Shown here one piece after another: positions 25,920-38,000 of a DNA stretch of 64,000 nt (position 1 is the stretch's first letter; each line of letters opens with the position of its first letter). The position numbers and the translations under genes were made by a program. A model generated the notes under the pieces. That model saw nothing but the letters and a program-made list of their open reading frames with translations. It was not told the DNA's origin and searched no databases. Location of the stretch: assembly GCA_963402885.1 (NCBI GenBank), contig OY727100.1:8828395-8892394 (forward strand). The letters run 5' to 3'. This DNA comes from Antedon bifida. Lineage: Eukaryota; Echinodermata; Crinoidea; Comatulida; Antedonidae.

Positions 25920-26345
25920 TTCTATAGATATCCCTGTATTGGCTGACATTCAAATAAGTCCAAATGACATAATTAAAACAATATCTTCGTTTTTGTCTAA
26001 TTCGGGTCCTGTCCCGTATTTAATATCTGCAAAATTACTCAAACCTATATCACATTGCCTATCCTCTTTGGCTGTTTTATCGAACGTCCCTTGATACAGG
26101 TACTGCGCCCATTGACTGGAAATGTGTAAGTACAATTTCAGTTCACAAATTAGGAGATAAGGCAGTGATATCCAATTATAGACCAGTTTGATGCGCAAAA
26201 TATTAGAAAAAAATCATCGTAAATAATAACTTTACGTATACGACTGTGGTTTACTAAACCCTAATCAACATGGTTTTGTCAATCATCTTAATAATGTTAC
26301 TTATCACTGGTCACAGACATGAGAAAAGAATTTGATAAAATGCCC
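25920..26345 (+). pseudogene. Decayed reverse-transcriptase fragment
   Basis: In changing frames the plus strand reads ISPNDIIKTISSFLSNSG..., DWKCVSTISVHKLGDKAVIS followed by NYRPV, and NPNQHGFVNH. These match the early RT blocks of CR1/L2-like LINEs (KS.GPD.IP..., W..A.V.PIHKKGD...NYRPIS, ..QHGF...). Several stops and frameshifts lie inside. Confidence 0.6.
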
Positions 26346-26399
26346 TTTGACACCTTATTATCTGCATACATAATTACAGTCATACAAATGTTTACCGGC

Positions 26400-26670
26400 A
26401 TTAGCCATGTCGTTAATGAAGATTAAAAAAAACAAAGAATGAACCCTTGAGAAACTCCATACTTAATATTTCTGGTCTGAATTCGTACCCTCTACAATCA
26501 CATTGTTTTCTGTTAGAAAGACAACTTTTAAACCAATCGAGTGTACGATTCCTCTGATACCATAATGACTCATTTTTAATAGTAGAGAGATCTTGAAAAA
26601 TACCCAGAATGATTTTTTTATTTTCAATTGCCGATGTTATTTTAGTGTGTAACAATGCATGGGTGGTAGC
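26400..26670 (-). pseudogene. Decayed reverse-transcriptase fragment, opposite sense
   Basis: The minus-strand frame reads LLHTKITSAIENKKIILGIF, then QDLSTI, TLDWFKSCLSNRKQC and a degenerate GVPQGS-like end. This matches the middle RT blocks of CR1/L2-like LINEs (FLDLSKAFDT..., W..SYLSNR.Q.V). It points toward the fragment at 25920-26345, so the two are rearranged halves or separate insertions. Confidence 0.6.
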
Positions 26671-26849
26671 GTGTTTTTGACGAAATATATATTGCGAGTT
26701 ATTAAGTATGTTGTTATTTGTTAGTTGTTGCTAGATTGAGCTCATCTGGGAAAGTACCAGTCGTATAGAAGGCATTAGGTGTTGCAAGATAAGTAGAAAA
26801 GGGTTTGATGAGATGTGCTCCGATTTTATCATGACCAGGTGTTATAATT

Positions 26850-26990
26850 GGTAAATTTTGAACTTTGACCCCTTATATCTCGAAAACGCTTCCTATCCTG
26901 ATCCTGATTGATATTCGTAATCTACGGAAAATTCTGGTTTAGAAAAGTTGGATAGCAATGTGTCCCATTTCGGGTGGTGATTCCGCGCCT
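26850..26990. repeat. Inverted counterpart of 24127-24247
   Basis: The reverse complement matches the earlier block over about 120 bp, with an extra short tract near 'cctgatcctgattgatattc'. The pair encloses about 2.6 kb that includes both decayed RT fragments. Confidence 0.65.
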
Positions 26991-27349
26991 CCTGCCACCG
27001 GACCAGGTCAGAGTTACCCAATGCGTGGATACGTAGTTTGTATATAAAACAAATAAAGAAAATGTCTAAGAATTTAGCCACAAGTCTCGTTACAGTTAAG
27101 GTATAGGATTATTTGGTGTTAAGTAACCATAATCGATTTGTTTTTTATCGCTATTCATTCTTTTTAACCCTTTTATTAACTCACTTTGGATCGGCTTAAA
27201 CAATTAAATGATCAATAGAACAAAAAACAAAACAGAAAATCATGTTTTATTACAAAGTATAATTCACACTCATCTTCCTAAGCATTCTAACGATTGTATA
27301 TCATCGTTTAAACGATCTTTAGTTTTTATGTTTTTACTATTTTTCATTT

Positions 27350-29443
27350 TCATTTCAAAAGACATTTATTTTCCTCCATAGCAATACAGTACAAAATAAT
27401 AAACAAAAATGGTAAGGAATATAAAAAATGAAATAGATGTTTGTTGGATAAAACAACAGAAAAGTGAATTTAAGAAAATTGGCTATGGAGGAAGGCATAA
27501 TCCCGAGAAGATGAGGAAATCTTGTGCTGGGTATGCCTATGCAAATAAAATGGATAATTGAATAAGAGTGGAAATAAAGAGAAACAAACAAGACAAAAAA
27601 ACGCACAGAAAAGGAAAAATAAAAAAATAAATTAATTAATTAAAAAAAAATAAATAAAATAAATAAATAAATAAATAAATAAATAAATTGATAAAAAATA
27701 GATCAATCAAATTGTAGAATCAGAAAATAAAACTCAAAAACCACAGTAGATCAATGTTCAGCAGCATAAATCAAATTGCGACATTCGATTGTTGTCTTTT
27801 TAATACTTTAACATTAGGTGTTGTTTTAATTTTTTGGAAAATAAAGAAATTGAAACAGCATTTGTAATTGGGGGTGGTAAACTGTTCATCATTGATGGAC
27901 CGGAGTATCTAATACTGTTTTGAAAATAATTGGTGTTGTGGATAGGTATGTGTATATTAGTTCTAGAACGTGTAGGGTAATTGTGAATAGAAAAATTCGG
28001 AATAAACATATTGTTTAAATGATTTGGAGAAGTGGAATGCAGGGCGGAGAATACAAATTTGCCTTGTTGCATTATGTTTATATCAATGAGTTTGAGGAGA
28101 TTAAGTTTGGAAAATAAATGGGAAGAATGGGACCGCGGTGGAGCGCCAGATATAATCCTGATAGCCTTCTTTTGTATAATTTGCAGTTTACTGAGGTTGG
28201 ATACGTAAGTATTGGCCCAGACAATGTTACAGTAGCTCAAATAGGGAAGAATGAGGGAGCAGTAAAGGGTTCGAAGAATATTAAGGGGTACAAATGAGGA
28301 TAACCTAGAAATGATACCAACGCTTTTGGAAGTTTTATTCTCTACTTCTTTAATATGATTTTTCCATGTTAGATTGCTGTCCATAACTACACCTAAAAAC
28401 TTAGCTGATTGAACACAAGGTATATCATGGTTGTCAATGGTAATTCTGTTGGCTGATAAGTCAATAGATTTTAATAGTTGTGGGGTCCCAAAGAGGATGA
28501 AGCTACATTTTTTATGATTAAGAGAAAGTTTATTAGCTGCAAAATATTGGGACAAATTTATCAAATTGGAGTTGACTGTATTGAATAAGGATTGGACATT
28601 TTTGTTAGAATAAAGAACAGTAGTGTCGTCAGCATAAAGGAAAAAATTAAGGAGCTTTGAAGAGAAGTGAATATCATTGATGTATAGAATAAATAAGAGG
28701 GGGCCAAGTAGAGATCCTTGAGGGACGCCGCATGTGATAGGACTAAAAGTGGATATGGAGTGAGAGTATTTGGTACATTGGGCACGATTGGAGAGGTAAC
28801 TATTTAAGAGATTAATTGCAGATCCACGGATTCCATAGTGAGATAATTTGTGTAGAAGAATACTGTGGTCAATAGTATCAAAAGCCTTGGAAAGGTCTAT
28901 GAAAATGCCGATTGCAAGATGGCGGTTTTCGAAAGCGTCTATAATTTTATTTGTCAGGTCGATGAGAGCCATTGACGTGTTGTGTCCCTTTCTGAAACCG
29001 TATTGTCTGTTGAAAAGTATGTTGAATTTGGTAATAAATGAAAATATTCGGTCATAAATTACTCTTTCCAGGGCTTTTGAAAAAATGGATAGAATGGAGA
29101 TGGGTCGATAATTAGAAAGATCAGATTTTGGACCAGATTTGTAAATAGGGGTAACGCGCGCTAGCTTCATCCTCTCTGGGAACACACCGCTGGATAAAGC
29201 AAGATTAAAAATATGACACAGGGGAAGGGAAATCAGGTCAGCAATGTATTTAATGGCCTTGGTATGAAAGTCATCAATACCTGGAGATTTATTATTTTCA
29301 AAAGAAGTTATTATTTTGACTATTTCAGACTCATCAACTGGGTTAAGAAATATTGAATTTGGATTTGGATTCGGTAAGAATTCTTTGAATGATTTGGTAA
29401 CACGGGGAATTTGGTATATCAATTTATTTATTTTTGTCGTCAT
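27350..29443 (-). mobile_element. Non-LTR retrotransposon with undamaged RT frame, 5'-truncated
   Basis: A 547-codon frame (29443-27800) is open throughout. Seen in order: DDFHTKAIKYIA near residue 55; ARVTPIYKSG and NYRPISIL; YGFRKGHNTS; GIFIDLSKAFDTIDH; GVPQGSLLGPLLFILYINDI; the catalytic FFLYADDT; and KFLGV. After the RT comes a C-terminal region ending at a plain stop. This is the signature of CR1/L2/Daphne-like LINE ORF2 proteins. The upstream apurinic endonuclease is missing, so the copy is 5'-truncated and cannot move by itself. An A/T-rich 3' region with an (AAAT)n tract follows to about 27350. The absence of stops suggests a fairly recent insertion. Confidence 0.88.
27625..27690. repeat. 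(AAAT)n microsatellite in LINE 3' region
   Basis: Eight or more aaat units in a row, preceded by a/t-rich variants. It is probably the simple-repeat tail of the minus-strand LINE. Confidence 0.8.
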
Positions 29444-29708
29444 CGTTTTTTCTTAATAGAAATGATTATTATTATTGTATTATATCATAAAGTTAACACG
29501 ATTATTAAATGGGAAATCTCCTATGATTAGATCAATCGACATTTATTAATATTTGTCAATTGTACAATCTTAAAACTATACCTATTATATACTACGTGAC
29601 AAAAAAAACAATAAACAAATACAGCATCCTCAAAACTGTCAATATTCTATTCAGGTTGTTGCTTAGATTGTCGTAATTATTATTTAATATCAAAAGACTA
29701 ACACAATT

Positions 29709-32700
29709 TCAGTAAAACAAATCAATGTCATGGCCGTCTTTACATAATGGATTGTCATTCGTTGATGGTCCTCCTGGGTAACGGCTACTTTCACTTAGCA
29801 AAGACTTCTTTCTAGTTTTTCTTAGTATGTTAGATTCCCTGCTGTGTACTGATGCTGTCACACTACCTGTTCTAGGCCGGAAACCATTTTGGTTTGCATT
29901 AGATGTAGGCCTATAATCATCTTCAGAATTTTCAACGACAAAAACGGTCTTTTCTAATTTCCTGGTAACCTTGCTGTTTACTTTATTCAACTGGTGGCTG
30001 GTGATGTCAGACCATGGAGCGCACTTCTGTGACGTAGGTGATAGTTCAGATATAGATTCTCTAGCAGCGGAGACTGCGAATCCATATCTAATCTTTTTAG
30101 ACTCTGCATCGACCATTACTGGTTTGATTGTCGACTCCTGACGCTGTGGACTGTACGCGTATCGCTTTTTACAACAGGAATAACATATAAAAAATAGTAC
30201 GCATACTAGGATCAGAAGTACGAATATAACAGCTGCAGCAACCAAGAGTACTAGTCTGTCTGTTGAAAGGTCCTCAAACCAGGCTACAATTTTGTTTCTA
30301 TCATCTTGTGTAGTAGTTGGTGTATCTGAAATATAGAATAAACTTTTATTTATAAAATTTGAATACATTACCAATTTTAAATGTGTAAATATGTGTCACC
30401 AATGCATTTGAATTGCACTGGTTTTACTTCTATAAAAAGAAGAGAAACAAAACAGACTCAGTAATGACATTACATCTCTCATCATGTCATCATGTTAATA
30501 TTGATATTGATTTATCTTTTTATTTCAATTCATGCAAATAAATAATAAAGTAAGATTGTAAAGGAAGATGACAACTTCAGAGTAACCAGAAAGGCTTTTG
30601 CAATAGTGGCGCCCTAAATATATCATATGAAATGTTATTATGTCTAGACAATAATTTGTGACGTGAACTACCGTAACACCAGATGTGACGGTGACTGCAG
30701 CTTAAGTGAATAATATGCCTATTTTCATTCTATAAGATTAATGATCCCTAAGAACTACCCTCTACTATATATTGTACACTCATTCTGTTCATGCAGATAT
30801 GTTTTAGTCGATAGCTGTGTGGTTTAGTCACATCCACGGTAACTTTGACACTTTTCCATTTATTATATGAAATACGGTACTTTTAACGAAATCTGCATTT
30901 CCATTGTCAATTGTCTTTTATGATAACCCATTGATCCGTTCATCTCTAGTAATCACCAAAATTGTTCAAAATATTTTCTCGCGATGTCAGAGGTTACGCT
31001 TTACATCGGTAAAACCTTTTGAATAAGTTGGCAGCAATTCTCATTTGTTGATGCATTGTTTAATTTCTCTCTATCCAATAATAAGGTAATGTTCTTGGCA
31101 AGAAAATCATACAATAGAACCTTAGCATCGACTATATGCCTAAAAGCTTTATTTTTTGTGTAGAATTTCTATTGAGGCATGTTTATTTTGATTTGGTCTA
31201 TTTACTCTGCCTACATTAGCTGCTTGATTTGAATTTCTTCGAATAAAATGTAATCAATTAGTTCTTGTTAGGTTAGCCCTTTCGAAAGAGTTGTGTGATC
31301 ACATTTTGTAGAACTAGATTGATCAGTAGTCCTTTTAAAAATAATATACAGTATTCAGTTTATTCGACATTCCCGAGCTAAGGTGACGTTAAAATTGAAT
31401 ATGCATTATACACATGCCCACGTGATAGGCCTACACACTCTAGCCACCAGACACCCCAAAACGCTACACCTGGTTAACAGGCCTACAAAATGACAATACG
31501 ATATAATTTCATACCTAATTGTTTCTGTCGTGTGATTGTTTAGTTGAATGTTTTTCGGTTCTTTGAACTACTTTCAAAAGAAATAATCAATATAGTGGGG
31601 GTCGTGGGTGGGGAAGCATCAACTATATTTACAATGTTTTTCCGGTGGGAAAATCAATATTAGAAGTAAATATTAAGTAAATATATTACATGTGGGTATG
31701 CTTTTATCGTACACTCGAGGAGGCTTAGCGCTAATGCTGATTTTACGAATGAAACAGACTTAACAAATGTTGTTTTCAATATTTTTTTTCATTGACTCAT
31801 CACTCATGTGGACACTCGATCCAATCGGGCCACCATTATGCCACCACTGAATATATTATTAATTTCAATTTTTGAAAATCCTAATACACAATGTGTACGT
31901 TCGAATGGCCATTGTCTTTTTTTTTAAATCACAGATTTTCTTAATTGTCAGGCCGTTATTATTTTCATATCAATTGAAGCATCACACTAACAATAGGCAA
32001 CCTTTCAAGTAGATGGAAGCTTTACATCAAACGATTATGTTTGTGCAACAGACTTGTTTTGCTACTCAACTAACCATATTAGGCAATACATTATAATGAA
32101 CCCAAACTGAAAGATCGCATGAAAGTATTACGAATTGACTATTTTCACCTTTGGCAAATTCTTTACAAAATAGTACTGTACATACATTACAACGTAAAAA
32201 AATGCTTGATCATGGAATTGATGAAAAAGAAGGATAAGTAAGTTAAACAGGAATGAACTTATCTTAATTTATAAACAGCAATTTTAAAATCTAAAAATAG
32301 AAGTGTTTAAAGTATTTAAGTTACTAAAATACCTATATACACTCTTATCTGTACTGTGATACCACAAGACTATAGTTATAGTATGTTTTCTTTCGTTTGT
32401 TACATATTATCCGAAAATTTTTAAAATAATCATTATAAAAGTAAACCCTAAGGGATATACATATATGTGGCTATAGGTTCAAATGAAATTTGTAGTATGA
32501 ACCGTATTCAAGATTTACCATTGTCAGATATAATAGACAGTAACTGTAGATTATACGGTATACCTTAAGTAAACTTTACAAGTATTGATATACTGTATGC
32601 ACTTATAACAAAAGGAATTCACAATCCTACTGTATTGATTTACACTGTACACAGTGCCGTAACTAGGATTTTGGGAGAGCTCACATTTAGATCTAAATAA

Positions 32701-33718
32701 GAACTCACCAAAAATGATCTTGTAGGCCTACCCATTTATTCATATGGTTTACCAGCACCATCACCTCCCTTTGCCTCTCGGAGATATATCAAGTTATACC
32801 CCTTACTCGCAGTATCTCATTTTTTTAAAGTTTAAATTCCTCGGAAAATATAAATTGAATTCCTTCACAACTTTTTTGATGTAACTTTAAGAGTAGTCAT
32901 ATAAGTGTATGAGCGGTGTGGCCAAGCTGTTAAGACAGTGGAACCGTAATACCTTGCCATGTTAACATCGGTAAGGGTTCGAGCCTCACTCGCTCCGTGG
33001 TTCTGGTGGTAGAACGAGTCTTCTCGGATAAGGACTATAAACCGTAGGCCAGTGTACACATCTGGCTCATGTGCACTTTAAAGAACCTTGTAGGGGGTTA
33101 CCCCGGTGTACTAGTATACACACAGCCACTGTCACTCATCAAGAGGGCTCCTTGATTGTCAGCATACGCTGTTTAGACTTTAGGGTCACCCTCTAAAAAT
33201 AAGGTGTAATAACAAAAAATAAAAATGTCCCGGACTAAGTAAGTAAGTAAAGAAAGGTAGTTTGCAACATAAAGAAGTTAATGTTTTTAATTATACACCA
33301 TTTTCATCGACGAAACATAAACCATGGAGGTATACCTCCCTGCATAAACGGTACAATTTCCTTTATGGTTCTTATTATTTATTGCTTTATTATGTGACCA
33401 ACATGTATAGGTCCTACACACAACTTAAAAGTTATAAGGTGTTCTACTGTAGAATAATCTTTCAATGCAACTTTACAGGCTAAACCCCATTTAAATGGTT
33501 GAATGAACAACAAACAAAGATTGAATTGAAACCATAACGGTAGGCTAAATAACAACACAAGCGTTTTAATACAGCCTAGCCTACTGTGTAGATGTAGAAG
33601 AATCCATTCGTTATACTTTTTACTTAGTTTAAAACGACTTACCTAAGGTTGCATTGAATTGCTGGCCTTTGCAGAAACTTAATGTTATTACTAAGACAAA
33701 ATATCGATTATAGTTCAT
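29709..33718 (-). CDS. Small type I single-pass membrane protein, unrecognised
   Basis: Two exons, 33643-33718 and 29709-30325, join in phase 1 with good GT/AG borders to give 231 codons (230 aa). Residues 1-18 look like a signal peptide (NYNRYFVLVITLSFCKG). A very short ectodomain follows, with one N-glycosylation sequon (Asn22-Ala-Thr) and a Thr-rich stretch. A strong TM segment spans about 50-73, then juxtamembrane cysteines (Cys73, 76, 77; possible palmitoylation) and a basic, Ser/Thr-rich cytoplasmic tail of ~150 residues ending DIDLFY. I recognise no domain. The intron is 3.3 kb and holds a SINE, with no further exon that I can see. Further phase 1-1 ectodomain exons could have been missed or lost. 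The same-strand neighbour is the SRCR receptor, whose domains are also bounded by phase 1. Confidence 0.7.
30326..32904. other. Intron sequence without recognised coding content
   Basis: Most of the single intron of the small membrane-protein gene. I searched for phase 1-1 exons with Cys-rich domains and saw none. The sequence is AT-rich and unique as far as can be judged by eye. Confidence 0.4.
32905..33252 (+). mobile_element. tRNA(Leu/Ser-like)-headed SINE with (AAGT)n tail
   Basis: The head gagcggtgtggccaagctgt at 32911, with the B-box gggttcgagcctcactcg about 60 bp later, has the long variable arm spacing of class II tRNAs. The body carries 'gtgcactttaaagaacctt' and 'gggggttaccccggtgta', a conserved SINE central motif also seen in reverse at 15840-15893. 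The end is a short (aagt)n run. It lies in the intron of the small membrane-protein gene, antisense to it. Confidence 0.8.
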
Positions 33719-33821
33719 CTTCTTGAGATACACATACATTTACTTGAAAAAAATAATGGCGATACACACATACATTATTTGAACATAATGAAGACACTTC
33801 TAACATAGACTCTATCTGAAG

Positions 33822-33828
33822 TTATATA
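33822..33828 (-). promoter_or_regulatory. Candidate TATA box for the small membrane-protein gene
   Basis: The minus strand reads gttatataacttcag about 105 bp before the start codon, leaving room for a start site ~30 bp downstream and a 70-80 nt leader. Only position and sequence support it. Confidence 0.3.
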
Positions 33829-34145
33829 ACATTCATTATTGTTGGTAATTCAGGTTAAAAATCAAACGTGATCAACAAATCTTCAAAAAACTATCTGATG
33901 GTCTGCCACTTTGTTGTCCCATTACTCATCAATTGTGTAATGTCAGAGTGATTGTATTCCAAACCCATGGATTAACAGTTGACTGCGTTTGTGTTGTGAC
34001 GTATCAAAGTGTATTATTACGCCATTTTATCTGGGTTTCTCTTTGTATTGCCCATGATGTTTTTTCAACCAACTAAATGTCAATGTTAGATTGAATACCA
34101 TTGCTATTCTTCAGTTCGAATACAAGTTCATACGTACTGGTATAC

Positions 34146-34354
34146 AAGTTAGAAAATTCAAACAAATTAATTTTCAGCACAATAGAACACTCAACACAGT
34201 ACTTCTTACATTTTCGACATATAACCATGGGAAGCTCTTCCCCTGATTTAACGCATGTCCTCATCAGAAAACAGTATATAATTGTTCTGATGAGGACATC
34301 TTTTACACAGTTCAAGGTACCATGTTGAATTTTCTTGTTTGAATTTTCTAACTT
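34146..34354. repeat. Nested perfect hairpin, 209 bp
   Basis: The outer arms aagttagaaaattcaaacaa (34146-34165) and ttgtttgaattttctaactt (34335-34354) are exact 20-bp reverse complements. Inside, atgtcctcatcagaa (34255-34269) and ttctgatgaggacat (34285-34299) form an exact 15-bp stem. Other bases between them pair less well. The sequence lies between two minus-strand genes and has no coding role that I can support. Confidence 0.85.
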
Positions 34355-35077
34355 ACTATCCCTCATATAAACGCTTTTATGTTTGTATAATAACTACAGT
34401 ATCATTCGATAGCGCTACAATGTAGGCCTACGCCTAGACGCAACAGAGTGTATCTTCACATTGCCATCGACGGTAAATAACAAGATATAATCTGGGAACC
34501 TAAACTCTATATGTTTGTAATAATAGTGCAATGATGTGAATAGTATGTAGTTGATATTGAATGCGACTTAACAAACAAAACATCAATACCGATAACGAGT
34601 AAAAGAGGTTCGAACAATTAAGGCAGAACTCTTTCACATTTCAATTTAGTAATGTTGATTGTGTGTGCAAACTTTATAGGCCTACTTTAATGGGTTATCC
34701 TGAATTTGTTTCCAACTGTTTGGCTGTTTTATGTTATGTTAGGTCAAAAATAAATGAAAGTGACCGGAATACACAGCATAAGCTTAATTGGCAAACATCT
34801 TTTACTGTATACTGTTCAACATAAGACTCCAAGTCCAATTTTAAGCTAAACTTAGGCCTACTATGTCTAACTCAGTAATATTTTTAATGGACAAATAATT
34901 GAAATCACCAACAAAATGTAGTCGTTTTGTCAAAACTCACTGTGCCATAAATAAATCTACAATACTAATAATAAACTATTTTGACAACATAGATTTACTC
35001 TTTTAATATTCTGTATAGATTATAAACAATGTAATTAATTGGAAATAGTGTCAGCACACGGTGTGTTTAATAATAAT

Positions 35078-38000
35078 TTAAGAAACTGGTAAAGAGATTT
35101 TTGGTGCGTTGGTCGTTGAAGCACCATCCGTTGACATTGGAACTTGATAAACGGCTGGTCCTGGAATACCGGTATCAAAATAAGCAGGTGGCTGCGGTTG
35201 TGCCACATGTGAGCCTGCTTGAGGTGGCATGTGCGGGCCTACGTGTGCCTGAGGTGGTAAGTGTGCGGTTACTTGTAGCTGAGGTGCGACGACGGCGGCT
35301 CTACGTGCCCGGATGTGCTTGTATTTACAGTAAGAGATGATACTTGTAAGAAGGGATACGACTACACACACAATAACAATAAGTATACCACCATTGAAAG
35401 GACCTATTTGAAAGAAATTATGAAATTATATGATACGATTATGAAACGTTATAATTCAGTGGTTCAAATCAAAAGCAACAACTTGCATTCTGGGCAGGGT
35501 AGTTTTAGGACCTATTTTACGACTGAGACAAAATATTTTAAAGGGATTGTTGTCTTACACAAACGAAGAGTTTAATACGGGGGCATAACATGAAATATAC
35601 AGGGTGGTGACGTTATGCATGGCCATCATGGCCTGTAACTTTTGACCATATCATCACGTCTTCGGCCATTATTATTATAAACATCTACAGTCACGCAGTA
35701 AAATACTGTTCATTACCGATCAGATAAAGGTTAATAGTTAAGTTGTATCTTGGCTAGTTTATTGTAGCATGGTAGTACAGTAGTAACACCTATCTTCCAA
35801 CACGTGCAGCGCCCAAGCACGCATTTTATCACCTATGCATTCATCAACTTGGTTGTCAGGATGTGGTCTGACTGATGTCATCTTGTTGCGGATAGGAAAC
35901 CAACCAGCATGATATATTTACACCAAAATGGTTCTCGGAGTGGTGGGAAAAGGATAGTCACAAAATAACTTAAAATACATTACTGTAGTAATGATTGTAG
36001 TAGCACTCGACGGCGATGTCCTCGCTGTGACTACAATCATGGTTGCCAAATCCAGAATGGTAACACTCGGCAAGGTTACTCTCATAACCATTGCATTCCA
36101 CCCCATCCAGTAAAATAGTAGAGTGCTCGTTGCCATGGCTTGTGTAGTAATAATGAGCACCAGAGTAGCCCAGTTGCCGGCAGACGATCTCCGAGTTAGT
36201 CATACTCCAACCATCATCGCACACAGTAGCCCATTCACCGTTGTAATAAACTTCTACTCTACCGCTCTCAGCAGAATATCCATCTGCAAGTCTGATATCA
36301 AGATACGCTGATGACAACAAAATACATAAGGTTTAGTTTCTCGCTTAATCTAGTTCCAATAATATGAGTCCACTTATGAATTACAAAGTTAACTTAAGTT
36401 AAATTATCAAAGCAACAATCATGATTAAATTTGTGATTGTATTGCCACGATCAGAAATTGGACAGAAGGTTAAAAAGATCTTGACAATGCATGGATGGAT
36501 GGATAACTATAGTGGGATGTAAGAAAGGAAGGATTCAAATGAAAAACAGAGAAAAAAGTGAACTGACATAATTTCGTGTTTACCGTCACATGACCGATTT
36601 CGATTTGAAACGATCAACGACCAAACTACGTCACGTTAATTGTGCATTTTTTTCGTTGATGCAAGCTTCCGATTTTGCGACGACATCACTTTATGATTTC
36701 ATTGCGCTACTTAATTTCCATGCGTTGGGTTGGTTTTGGAATGAACTCGTCTGTTTAACGCATATGTGCGCATCATATACTATGGTCATTTCAAGAAATC
36801 AAAATCGATGTTACAGAACCGACGATTTTGAAAAATGACGTAATGCATAATTTACATAATCTAGGTCGTCACAAATCGAAGCTCTCTATATTAATCCAAC
36901 TGATTGTTACCGTAGGCCTATTGCTTCTTTCAACAAAAACATAGGCCTATAATTTAAAACTCTTTTTGACCAGCCTACTCACTTGAATGATAGGAGGTTG
37001 GCTGATCGCATGCATGACCTTCTAAACCTGATGGACATATGCAGACATATAAACCGTCCCAGGGATCATGGTCAACGCAAACTCCACCATTTTGGCAATC
37101 TGAATTATTACAATCGGCTTCATCTGTAGATAGAAGAAAAAATGTTAAATATCATTTATTTACACAAAAAATGCTATTTTTATGAAAATTAGAATATTAG
37201 TTGCTTTATTTTTCAATTACTGGTCACATAGTCAAAAGGCTAAAGTGCAATTTAAAGTAACGGTCGGGAAGTTTAGGAGATAGAGGAAAAATGTTATGTT
37301 AGTCCTTATATAGTAGAAGAAGTTACCTTGTGCCCAACTCGGAAGGGTTGCAATTACACACTTTATATTTGCTGCCCTCATCGACGTGCACTCTGTCGTG
37401 AACCAGTTATTATCACATTCCATTATCGTGTACTCATCACCATGACAATAATTGATGCTAAACATCTCTGTACCAGAAGAGATCCATTCTGTAGGTTCTA
37501 AAACACTCTCGACACCTATGTACCCCATTTCACGGCATGCAATATTAGCCTCCGTCCAACCAATGTTATCACTGCACACAGGACGTTCTTCATTTGATAT
37601 ATGTATTTGAAGATTTCCTTCATCAGCTCCTGGTCCACCAAATAAAGCAGGAATGTAGTGCAATGCTAAACGATATGTAAATAATAAAAGCGTATTATTT
37701 AATTATTGAGGAGCAACTTTTTAAAGTCAAATCAATCGAGCACAGCCATGAGTGTATGTAATATCTGTGAACACTTTGAGTTTGGCGCGTTAAAGATTTT
37801 GAAAGCATGTATAGTAGTCTAAGTTACACTTGATGCAAACGTGTAATCGCTGTATTTTGAAATGCACTTCGTTGAAACGAATGTATACATCAAGCAGTAT
37901 TTGATTACCACTTTTCGCTGAGGTGGTGTTTGTTATAGGCCCTACCATAGAACTATTAAACATAGATGCTTCTTTCAATCAATTAACAAAAATACCACCA

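Noticed and set aside
32911-32998. tRNA-Leu or tRNA-Ser gene
   Set aside because: The class II-like head is part of a SINE with a conserved body and (aagt)n tail; stem pairing is imperfect.
34073-34366. 97-codon minus-strand frame
   Set aside because: It coincides with the nested hairpin, and both strands are open because of the inverted repeats.
36590-36838. 82-codon plus-strand frame within an intron of the SRCR gene
   Set aside because: Composition and lack of any motif suggest a chance frame, antisense to the well-supported receptor gene.
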